This document shows, piece by piece, positions 7,281-13,254 of a stretch of 14,108 bases of DNA (position 1 is its first letter; every line of letters begins with the position of its first letter). Under the pieces are notes generated by a model, which worked only from the letters and a program-made list of their open reading frames with translations, had not been told where the DNA came from and ran no database searches. This DNA is from Rhodospirillales bacterium (GTDB lineage Bacteria; Pseudomonadota; Alphaproteobacteria; Reyranellales; Reyranellaceae): assembly GCA_013205335.1 (NCBI GenBank), contig JABMNB010000796.1, forward strand, positions 1-14,108, given 5' to 3'. The position numbers were made by a program, and so were the translations under genes.

Positions 7281-7628
7281 TTGACTGAGGAAGATCCTGC
7301 GGAAATCGGCAAGAAGCTGATTGGAGAAATGCGCGATTCCTTCGCACGGAGCGACTGGGATCAAATGACGAGGGTTTACGAGCAGATATCGGAAATCAAG
7401 ACCGACCGAGCCGTACGCCTCGAGGCGACGTGCCTGGCCGTTCGCGCCCTCGTTTCTGCCAAGCAGCGATCCGCCGCCCGCAGCCTGCTCAAGAGCGTCG
7501 CGAACAATCATTACAAGAAGCCGGTTCACTATGAATTTCTGGCGCGCGCCCACCTGGATCTGAAGCAGTACAAGGCTGCGGCTGAAGCCTGCCAGCGAGC
7601 CGAGGAGCTTCGCGTCGCCGAAATGTAA
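7281..7628 (+). CDS. Small TPR-like protein, function unknown
   Basis: A 115-residue, mostly helical protein. The C-terminal segment at about 84-110 (YEFLARAHLDLKQYKAAAEA and on to AEEL) has the residue pattern of a tetratricopeptide repeat. The preceding helix pairs (about 45-75) look like a degenerate second repeat, suggesting a protein-protein interaction role. There is no signal peptide or membrane segment. The frame is open upstream to 7071, but I prefer the TTG at 7281 because GGGAGA (7271-7276) lies four bases before it and the sequence from there reads as a normal soluble N-terminus. A GTG at 7167 would give 153 residues. Third-position GC is lower than in neighbouring genes, which may indicate recent acquisition. 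No partner is adjacent; the flanking operons do not seem related. Confidence 0.6.
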   Translation: MTEEDPAEIGKKLIGEMRDSFARSDWDQMTRVYEQISEIKTDRAVRLEATCLAVRALVSAKQRSAARSLLKSVANNHYKKPVHYEFLARAHLDLKQYKAAAEACQRAEELRVAEM

Positions 7629-7632
7629 TGGC

Positions 7633-7766
7633 GGGATTGCCCCGTTCCAGTTGTCGGACGCTGGAAATCCGCGGGGGGAATTCTGAACCGCCGCAGGACC
7701 GGATCGCGTCGTGAGCCGTTGGAAGCCCGGGGGCGGTCGGCGTGACGTAGTAGGTGGGATTGCCCC
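7633..7766. repeat. Pair of short direct repeats, GGGATTGCCCC
   Basis: The 11-base word GGGATTGCCCC occurs at 7633-7643 and again at 7756-7766, with similar flanks (GGC before the first, GGT before the second). Between and after the copies the region is non-coding. A 14-base perfect palindrome, TCGGTCGCGACCGA, follows at 7768-7781. Function unknown; possibly remnants of an intergenic repeat family. Confidence 0.4.
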
Positions 7767-7795
7767 TTCGGTCGCGACCGATGCGCCTTACAGCA

Positions 7796-7825
7796 GCGAG
7801 CGAAGGCTAGGACGCCTTCGCTTGC
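7796..7825 (-). terminator. Hairpin just after the SMP-30-like gene, possible terminator
   Basis: Twelve bases at 7796-7807 pair with 7814-7825 with one imperfect position around a six-base loop (TAGGAC). The structure begins ten bases past the stop codon of the minus-strand SMP-30-like gene. No T-run follows on the minus strand, so it is a weak or Rho-assisted terminator at best, or an RNA-stabilising 3' stem. Confidence 0.45.
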
Positions 7826-7834
7826 CGATAACCG

Positions 7835-8767
7835 TCACTTGTTCAGATACTCGAGCTTCAAACCAGGACGCGGCCATTCGAAGCTGACCAGCTTGCCGGT
7901 CATCGAGAGCGTGGCGTAGGCCGTCCGGAGGTCCTTGCCGCCGAAGCAGACGTTGGTGACCATCGCGTCGGGCAACTTGTATTGCGTCACCGACTGGCCG
8001 TCGGGCGAGATGTCGGAGACGGCGCCGGTGATCAGGGTCGCGACGCAGATGTGGCCGGCGGAGTCGACGGCCAGCGAATCGAACATCTGATAGCCACCGA
8101 GGCCGGTCACGACGCGGCCTTTCTCGCCGCGATACGGGCCGTTGGCGTCCTTGATCGTGCCGGGCGCGGAAAGGTCGAAGGCCCAGAGGCGCGCCGTCGG
8201 CGTCTCCACGACGTACAGCGTCCTGCCGTCGGGCGAGAGGCCGCAACCGTTGGGCCGCTCCAGCGGGAACACCTTCTGCTCGATCTTCGAACCATCGGCC
8301 CTGGCGTAGTAGACGGCGCCGCGATCGTTGTCGTACTCGCGCGTCTTGCCCAAATCGGTGAACCAGAAACCGCCGGCATCGTCGAACACCAGGTCGTTCG
8401 GACCGTTCAACTTGCGGCCATCGCAACTGTCGTACATCGTCTCGAACTTGCCGGTCTCCGGATCGACCACCTGGATCGAGCCGCCCTTGTAGGAAGCGGG
8501 CTGCGTGCCGGGGAAGAGGCGGCCGTCGGGCCGCTCAATCCATTTGAAGCCGCCATTGTTGGTCACATAGATCTTGCCGCCGGGGCCCATCGCCGCGCCG
8601 TTCGGGCCGCCGCCAAGCTTCGCAATGATGTGCTGCTTGCCGTCGGCCGTGACGCGGGTGAGCGTCTCGCGCGCGATCTCGACCAGGATCACAGAACCGT
8701 CCGGCATGGCGACGGGGCCTTCGGGGAATTTGAGGCCCGAGGTGATCTCCTTGAACGGCGTCGTCAT
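7835..8767 (-). CDS. SMP-30/gluconolactonase/LRE-like beta-propeller protein
   Basis: A 310-residue protein with the six-bladed propeller pattern of the SMP-30/gluconolactonase family, which hydrolyse lactones with a bound divalent metal. Likely metal ligands are Glu16 in KFPEGP, Asn173 in RPNGCGLSPDG, and Asp230 in FDSLAVD, matching the Glu/Asn/Asp triad of human SMP-30. Asn124 in NGPNDLVFDD lies where a substrate-contacting Asn is found. No signal peptide, so cytoplasmic. The ATG is preceded by GGGGAGAG. It is the last gene of a three-gene minus-strand run, 37 bases after the first crotonase-family gene. In this setting it could open a ring lactone formed during degradation of a cyclic acid, but sugar lactones are equally possible. 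Family is secure, substrate is not. Confidence 0.92.
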   Translation of the reverse strand: MTTPFKEITSGLKFPEGPVAMPDGSVILVEIARETLTRVTADGKQHIIAKLGGGPNGAAMGPGGKIYVTNNGGFKWIERPDGRLFPGTQPASYKGGSIQVVDPETGKFETMYDSCDGRKLNGPNDLVFDDAGGFWFTDLGKTREYDNDRGAVYYARADGSKIEQKVFPLERPNGCGLSPDGRTLYVVETPTARLWAFDLSAPGTIKDANGPYRGEKGRVVTGLGGYQMFDSLAVDSAGHICVATLITGAVSDISPDGQSVTQYKLPDAMVTNVCFGGKDLRTAYATLSMTGKLVSFEWPRPGLKLEYLNK

Positions 8768-8804
8768 GGTCGTCTCTCCCCTGTCGCTTTCTTGTCGTGC
8801 TTGC

Positions 8805-9593
8805 TTACTTGCCCTTGAAGACGGGCTTGCGCTTGGCGAGGAAGGCCGCGACGCCTTCCTTGAAATCCTCGCTCTTGCCCAGCTCGCGCTGGAAGTCGCG
8901 CTCGACGTCGAGCTGCTGCGAGAGCGTGTTGCCGCTGGCGCGGTTCATCGCCTCCTTGATGCGGGCGAGCGAAAGCGTCGGACCGTCGGCCAGCCGCCGC
9001 GCGAGATCGCCCGCAGTCTTCATCAGCTCGGCATCCTCGACCACGTCCCAGATCAGGCCCCACTCCTTGGCCTGCTGTGCGGAGATCTGCGGCGCCAGCA
9101 TGGCCAGCGCCCGCGCACGCTGTTCGCCCACCAGCCGCGGCAGGAACCACGTGCTGCCGCCGTCGGGCAACAGGCCGATCCGCGCGAAGGCCTGCAGGAA
9201 GGAGGCGGACTTGGCCGCGATCGCAATGTCGGAGGCGAGCGCGAAGCTCATGCCGACGCCCGCCGCCGGGCCGTTCACCGCCGCCACGATCGGCTTCGGC
9301 ACGCTGCGCATCAGGCGAATGACGGGATTGAAGAACTTGTCGAGCGCCTCGCCCGAGTCCGACGTGTTGCCTTTTGCGCGGTCGGGATCGGCGAGATCGG
9401 CGCCGGCGCAGAAGCCGCGGCCGGCGCCCGTCAGCAGCACGGCGCGCACCGAGCTGTCGGTCGCGAGATCCTCCCAGCACTGCTTCAACTCGCCGATCAT
9501 CTTGCGCGACACGGCATTCAGCCGGTCCGGCGCGTTCAGGGTCAGGGTGGCGAGGCCATCGGCCTTGGCGATCTGGATCTTTTCGTAGGTCAT
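8805..9593 (-). CDS. Enoyl-CoA hydratase/isomerase family protein, PaaG-like (copy 1)
   Basis: A 262-residue crotonase-superfamily enzyme. The oxyanion-hole segments are GRGFCAGADL (58-67) and NGPAAGVGMSFALASD (107-122). Residues 139-152, IGLLPDGGSTWFLP, contain Asp144 in the place of the catalytic Asp of PaaG (1,2-epoxyphenylacetyl-CoA isomerase), and the block as a whole reads like PaaG rather than short-chain crotonase. It lies 20 bases after a second, clearly related gene, and 37 bases before the SMP-30-like gene, so the three are likely one transcript. GAGAGA lies about five bases upstream of the ATG. Reaction: isomerisation or hydration of an acyl-CoA, probably in a beta-oxidation-like or aromatic-acid route. 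No other paa genes are in view, so phenylacetate is not established. Confidence 0.9.
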   Translation of the reverse strand: MTYEKIQIAKADGLATLTLNAPDRLNAVSRKMIGELKQCWEDLATDSSVRAVLLTGAGRGFCAGADLADPDRAKGNTSDSGEALDKFFNPVIRLMRSVPKPIVAAVNGPAAGVGMSFALASDIAIAAKSASFLQAFARIGLLPDGGSTWFLPRLVGEQRARALAMLAPQISAQQAKEWGLIWDVVEDAELMKTAGDLARRLADGPTLSLARIKEAMNRASGNTLSQQLDVERDFQRELGKSEDFKEGVAAFLAKRKPVFKGK

Positions 9594-9613
9594 CTGTCTC
9601 TCAACGATTTGAG

Positions 9614-10423
9614 TTAACGTCCGGTGAAATTGGGCGCGCGCTTGGCGAGGAAGGCGGCGACGCCCTCCTTGAAGTCCTCGCTCTGGCCAAGCTCGCGCTG
9701 GTGGTCGCGTTCGAGGTCGAGCTGCTGATCGAGCGTGTTGGTGGCGGCCGCATTGATGGCGCCCTTGATCGCGGCGTAGGAGCGGGTCGGCCCCGAGGCG
9801 AGCCTGGCGGCGATCTTGCCGGCCTCGTCCATCAGCGCGGCATCGTCGACGACCTGCCAGACCATGCCCATGCGCGCGGCCTCCTCGGCCGGGACCGAGG
9901 CGCCGAGCATCGCGAGCGCCCGGGCGCGGGCATCGCCCACCGTATGCGGCAGGAACCAGGTGCCGCCCAGGTCGGGGATCAGGGAGATGCGCACGAAGGC
10001 CTGGTCGAAGCGGGCCGAGCGCGCGGCGATCACGATATCGCAGGCGAGTGCGAGGTTGGCGCCCCCGCCCGCTGCCACGCCGTTGACGGCAGCCACGATG
10101 GGCTTGGGCAGGTCGCGCATGGCCCGGATCATCGGGTTGAAGATGCGATCCATCGCGGCGCCGACGTCACGCGGGCCCTGGGACGAGGCGTCGCCGGGAC
10201 CGCCGCCGGCGAGGTCGGCGCCGGCGCAGAAGCCGCGGCCGGTGCCGGTCAGCAGCACGGCGCGCACCGAATCGTCCTCGCGGGCACGCTTCAGCTCGGC
10301 GTTCATGGCGTCGATCAGTTGATGGCTCATGGCGTTCAGCCGCTGCGGGCGGTTGAGCGTCAGGGTCAGCACGCCGCCCTCGAGGGCGGACAGAACGGGC
10401 GTTTCTTGTGTCGTGTCAGTCAT
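9614..10423 (-). CDS. Enoyl-CoA hydratase/isomerase family protein, PaaG-like (copy 2)
   Basis: A 269-residue crotonase-superfamily paralogue of the gene that follows it. GRGFCAGADL (63-72) and NGVAAGGGANLALACD (114-129) form the oxyanion hole. Asp151 in SLIPDLGGTWFLP corresponds to the PaaG catalytic Asp. The C-terminal segment (RELGQSEDFKEGVAAFLAKR) is nearly the same in both proteins and the underlying DNA is also alike, indicating tandem duplication. The ATG at 10423 gives MTDTTQETP; another in-frame ATG at 10441 would add six residues. Neither has a strong ribosome-binding site, so the start is uncertain. It is the first gene of the minus-strand trio and faces the MioC-like flavodoxin gene across 81 bases. 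Confidence 0.9.
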   Translation of the reverse strand: MTDTTQETPVLSALEGGVLTLTLNRPQRLNAMSHQLIDAMNAELKRAREDDSVRAVLLTGTGRGFCAGADLAGGGPGDASSQGPRDVGAAMDRIFNPMIRAMRDLPKPIVAAVNGVAAGGGANLALACDIVIAARSARFDQAFVRISLIPDLGGTWFLPHTVGDARARALAMLGASVPAEEAARMGMVWQVVDDAALMDEAGKIAARLASGPTRSYAAIKGAINAAATNTLDQQLDLERDHQRELGQSEDFKEGVAAFLAKRAPNFTGR

Positions 10424-10504
10424 GGGCCGCAAGACTGGCATGGCCGAATCGGCCGCGCCATCCGGTCGCGTCGCATCGCGGCACTCCCTCCCTTATCCCG
10501 GAGC

Positions 10505-10951
10505 ATGGCCAAGATCCTGATCCTGGTCGGCACCGAGTCGGGCAACGCCCAGATGGTAGCCGACGCGCTGCAGCCCGTGCTGGCATCTGCCGGGCACGCC
10601 GTCGACGTCACCGACAAGGCGGCGACTGCCGCCGACCTGCAGGGGCACGACGTGCTCCTCGCGGTCTGCGCGACGCACGGCTCGGGCGACATCCCGACCA
10701 ATATCCTGCCGCTGGTCGAGGCGCTGCAACGCGACCGGCCCGACCTGTCGGGCCACCGCTACGGTGTCATCGCACTGGGCGACATGACCTATCAGGACAC
10801 GTTCTGCGGCGGCGGCAAGAAGGTCGATAAGGTCCTGGAACTGTGTGGCGCCCGGAAGGTCGGCAACCGCCTCGACGTCGACGCCTCCGAACAGCCCCTG
10901 CCCGACGAGGAAGCCCTCACCTGGATCGAAGGCTGGAAGACGAAGGTGTGA
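10505..10951 (+). CDS. mioC: MioC-type flavodoxin
   Basis: A 148-residue single-domain flavodoxin, the size of E. coli MioC, which binds FMN and can supply electrons to biotin synthase in vitro. The phosphate-binding loop is GTESGNA (9-15). The blocks ATHGSGDIPTN (56-66) and ALGDMTYQDTFCGGGK (90-105) resemble MioC segments (THGAGDIPDN and YDTFCG) more than long-chain flavodoxins. No signal peptide. ATG at 10505 follows GGAG closely (two bases between, tight but usable). It is divergent from the crotonase trio, 81 bases away, and convergent with the adenylate cyclase gene. A long open frame continues upstream, but it lies opposite the crotonase genes and is not part of this protein. The electron acceptor in this organism is unknown; the symbol reflects family resemblance. 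Confidence 0.87.
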   Translation: MAKILILVGTESGNAQMVADALQPVLASAGHAVDVTDKAATAADLQGHDVLLAVCATHGSGDIPTNILPLVEALQRDRPDLSGHRYGVIALGDMTYQDTFCGGGKKVDKVLELCGARKVGNRLDVDASEQPLPDEEALTWIEGWKTKV

Positions 10952-10990
10952 TCTTCGGCGACGAGTGTGAAAGCAGCCGCTGCTCAAACT

Positions 10991-11111
10991 CCGTCGTCCT
11001 GAGCTGAGCGCAGCGAAGTCGAAGGACCTCTTTTCGCGTCGACAGGTCATGTACCAGAAAAGAGGTCCTTCGACTGCGCCGCCCTTCGGGCGGCTCCGCT
11101 CAGGACGACGG
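10991..11111. repeat. Nested palindromic intergenic repeat, probable bidirectional terminator
   Basis: Two inverted-repeat arms are nested. The outer arm pairs 10991-11004 with 11098-11111 (14 bp, perfect). The inner arm pairs 11018-11034 with 11058-11074 (17 bp, perfect, ending in TTTT/AAAA) around a 23-base loop. The right half also holds a small hairpin GCCGCCC-TTC-GGGCGGC at 11078-11094 that the left half lacks. The wording (CCTGAGC, then CGAAGTCGAAGGACC) is of a type I associate with dispersed repeats in alphaproteobacterial intergenic DNA. It lies between the convergent flavodoxin and cyclase genes, where it could stop transcription from both sides. Confidence 0.82.
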
Positions 11112-11119
11112 ATATTTCG

Positions 11120-12256
11120 TCAATCCGGCAGCGTGAAGATCTCGACCGGCTCCCGCACGCCGCGGAGGCGGTGTCTGCCCAGCGACTTCATCGGGCGCGG
11201 GCAGTTGGCATTGAATTCGGCGGAGGCGCAGACGCGGACGCCGAGGGCCTTGGTGAGGCCTTCGAGACGCGAGGCGCGGTTGACGGCGGCGCCGATGACC
11301 GTGAAGTCGAGCCGGTTCTGGGTGCCGATATTGCCGAACGTCACCGTGCCGACATGCAGACCGATGCCGAACTTCATCGGCTCGGCGCCGCCCGTCGCCC
11401 TTGCCTCGTTGGCGGCATCGGCATCGCCGATCACCTGGCGCGCAGCGTCGAGCGCAGCCGCGGTGACCATCGGCATGAACAGCGCGTCCTCGGCCGGGAA
11501 ATAAGCCATCACGCCGTCGCCGATGAACTTCAGGATCTCACCGCCCTGCTTGTCGAGCGCATCGCCGATCAGCTGGAAGTAATTGTTCAGCAGCTCCAGC
11601 ACCTGTTCCGGCGGCAGGCGTTCGTTGAGACCGGTGAAGTCGCGCAGGTCGGAGAACCACAACACGGCGCGGATTTCCTCGCCCTCGCCGCGGCGGATCG
11701 CGCCGTTCAGGATGCGCTGGCCGACCTGACGGCCGAGATAGGTCTCGGCGACGGTGTGGGCGACGTTCTCCTCGATGTGCATCTCGGTCACCGCGCCCAT
11801 CATGTCGACCAGCCGCGTCATGTCGTCGATATCGGCGTCGCCGAACCCGTCCTTGCGATCGGTCGCGAAGGCCACGACCGGCAGCGGCCCGTCGCGGCGG
11901 ATGCGCATCGGCAGGGTGAAATAGTCGGTGCCGCCGCCTTGCCGCACCTCGTGCAGCACCTCGTGATGCCGTTCGGTGAGCCGGTCGAGCCGGTAGCGCA
12001 CTGGCACTCCACCTTCACGCACTTCCTGGACCGGGCTGCCGATATAGGCCGGAGTGAACTGCACGCCGTAGGCACGGGTGATCGTCTCGACGTGCCCGCC
12101 ACGCTTCCACAGATAGCCCATCGCCTGGAGCTGCGGATGGACGAGCTGGAGGCCGACATACATGCGCCAGATCGGCACGCCGGCTGCGAGCACGCGGTTC
12201 ATCAGCTGCTCGATGAAGGAGACCGGCGTCCTGACGAGCCGGCCCTCCCGCAGCAA
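11120..12256 (-). CDS. Class III adenylate cyclase with N-terminal sensory-like region
   Basis: At least 378 residues. The C-terminal cyclase domain (about 190-378) makes cAMP from ATP. The metal-binding Asp residues are Asp203 in WFSDLRDFT and Asp247 in KFIGDGVMA. Lys243 and Asp317 are the adenine-selecting pair, and Asn326 and Arg330 in GAAVNRASRLE are the transition-state pair, so the catalytic set is complete and of adenylate type. Residues about 1-165 form a separate domain with RMYVGLQLVHPQLQAMGYLW and AYIGSPVQEVREG motifs. I know this only as a conserved N-terminal region of soluble bacterial cyclases, probably GAF-like. No membrane segment. The TTG at 12256 is the first standard start after an in-frame stop but has no ribosome-binding site, and the reading frame upstream to 12337 looks coding, so the true start may be a CTG overlapping the SDR stop (405 residues). 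Confidence 0.87.
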   Translation of the reverse strand: MLREGRLVRTPVSFIEQLMNRVLAAGVPIWRMYVGLQLVHPQLQAMGYLWKRGGHVETITRAYGVQFTPAYIGSPVQEVREGGVPVRYRLDRLTERHHEVLHEVRQGGGTDYFTLPMRIRRDGPLPVVAFATDRKDGFGDADIDDMTRLVDMMGAVTEMHIEENVAHTVAETYLGRQVGQRILNGAIRRGEGEEIRAVLWFSDLRDFTGLNERLPPEQVLELLNNYFQLIGDALDKQGGEILKFIGDGVMAYFPAEDALFMPMVTAAALDAARQVIGDADAANEARATGGAEPMKFGIGLHVGTVTFGNIGTQNRLDFTVIGAAVNRASRLEGLTKALGVRVCASAEFNANCPRPMKSLGRHRLRGVREPVEIFTLPD

Positions 12257-12265
12257 CCAATTCGC

Positions 12266-12306
12266 GACCGGTGCCAGCCGGTCCGCGGCCGTTACGCCGG
12301 CCGCGG
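12266..12306. other. Two consecutive hairpins near the cyclase start
   Basis: GACCGG (12266-12271) pairs with CCGGTC (12278-12283), and CCGCGGCCG (12283-12291) pairs with CGGCCGCGG (12298-12306, 9 bp perfect, six-base loop). They lie between the SDR stop and the TTG start, or inside the cyclase gene if it begins at the upstream CTG. Confidence 0.5.
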
Positions 12307-12333
12307 GCGCACCGGAGGGCAGTGCCTCGCCGC

Positions 12334-13245
12334 TCAGGAGCCGCTCACGACGGCGGCGACTTCCTCGCCCGAGGTGCGGAAGACCCGGCTAGCCGAGACG
12401 TCGGCGATCTTCTCGATATTGTCGGCCACGTCCTCGATCGTCGGTGCCCGGCCATCGATCCTCAGCCCCTCGGCCTCGCGATACTCGATGCGTGCGAAGG
12501 TGCCGGCGCCGGCGCTCCAGATGTCGCCGGTGCGCTGGCATTGTTCGCTGCACAGATAGGCGACCATCGGCGAGACGAACTCGGGCCTGAGCTTGGCCAG
12601 CGCCTCGGGCGTCATCAGGCTCTCGGTCATGCGCGTGGCGGCGATCGGCGCCAGCGCGTTCATCATGATGTTGTACTTCTGGCCCTCGAGCCTGAGCGCA
12701 TTCATGAATCCCACGACCGCGAGCTTGGCGCCGCCGTAGTTTGACTGGCCGAAGGTGCCGTAGATGCCGGAGTTCGACGAGGTCACGACGATGCGGCCAT
12801 AGGCCTTGGCGCGCAGGATCGGCCAGGCGGCGTGGGTCACGTAGGCCGTGCCGAGGAAGTGGACCTTCACGACGAACTCGAAATCCTCGGTCGTCATGTT
12901 GTGGAAGGTCTTGTCGCGCAGCACGCCCGCATTGTTCACCACGATGTCGACTGTGCCGAAGGCATCGACGGCGGTCTTCACGATGTTGGCGGCCGTCGCG
13001 GGCTCGGCGACGGAATCGTAGTTGGCGACGGCCTGGCCACCGGCCGCCTTGATCTCGTCGACGACCTTGTCGGCCGCCGCGTGGCCGCCGCCGCTTGTAT
13101 TGATAGGCCGGCCGTCGACCGCGCCCCCCGGATCGTTCACGACCACCTTGGCGCCACGGCTGGCCAGCAGCAGCGCGTGGGCGCGGCCGAGCCCGTTGCC
13201 CGCGCCGGTAACGATGGCGACGCGGTTGTCGAAGCGGATTGTCAT
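12334..13245 (-). CDS. Short-chain dehydrogenase/reductase, MFE-2-like hydroxyacyl-CoA dehydrogenase type
   Basis: A 303-residue NAD(P)-dependent SDR. The nucleotide-binding motif TGAGNGLG is at 13-20 and NNAG at 104-107. The active site has Ser157 or Ser159 in VVTSSNSG, Tyr170 and Lys174 in NYGGAK. The insertion after VVVNDPGGAVDG and the long C-terminal tail resemble the (3R)-hydroxyacyl-CoA dehydrogenase domain of peroxisomal multifunctional enzyme type 2 and bacterial relatives, so the likely reaction is oxidation of a 3-hydroxyacyl-CoA. AGAGGA lies six bases before the ATG and overlaps the thiolase stop; the gap to the thiolase is nine bases. The cyclase gene follows directly. With the thiolase it could carry the last two steps of a beta-oxidation cycle, perhaps on steroid-like or branched acids. 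Substrate not determined. Confidence 0.91.
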   Translation of the reverse strand: MTIRFDNRVAIVTGAGNGLGRAHALLLASRGAKVVVNDPGGAVDGRPINTSGGGHAAADKVVDEIKAAGGQAVANYDSVAEPATAANIVKTAVDAFGTVDIVVNNAGVLRDKTFHNMTTEDFEFVVKVHFLGTAYVTHAAWPILRAKAYGRIVVTSSNSGIYGTFGQSNYGGAKLAVVGFMNALRLEGQKYNIMMNALAPIAATRMTESLMTPEALAKLRPEFVSPMVAYLCSEQCQRTGDIWSAGAGTFARIEYREAEGLRIDGRAPTIEDVADNIEKIADVSASRVFRTSGEEVAAVVSGS

Positions 13246-13254
13246 TTCTGTCCT

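Noticed and set aside
9374..10951. A 525-codon plus-strand frame ending with the flavodoxin sequence, which could suggest a fusion protein
   Set aside because: Only the last 148 codons resemble a protein family. The rest lies opposite the two crotonase genes and is Arg/Ala/Gly-rich antisense; the flavodoxin has its own ATG with GGAG at 10505.
11171..12559. A 462-codon plus-strand open frame opposite the adenylate cyclase
   Set aside because: Antisense shadow: no motif, His/Arg/Asp-rich, and the minus strand encodes an intact catalytic cyclase.
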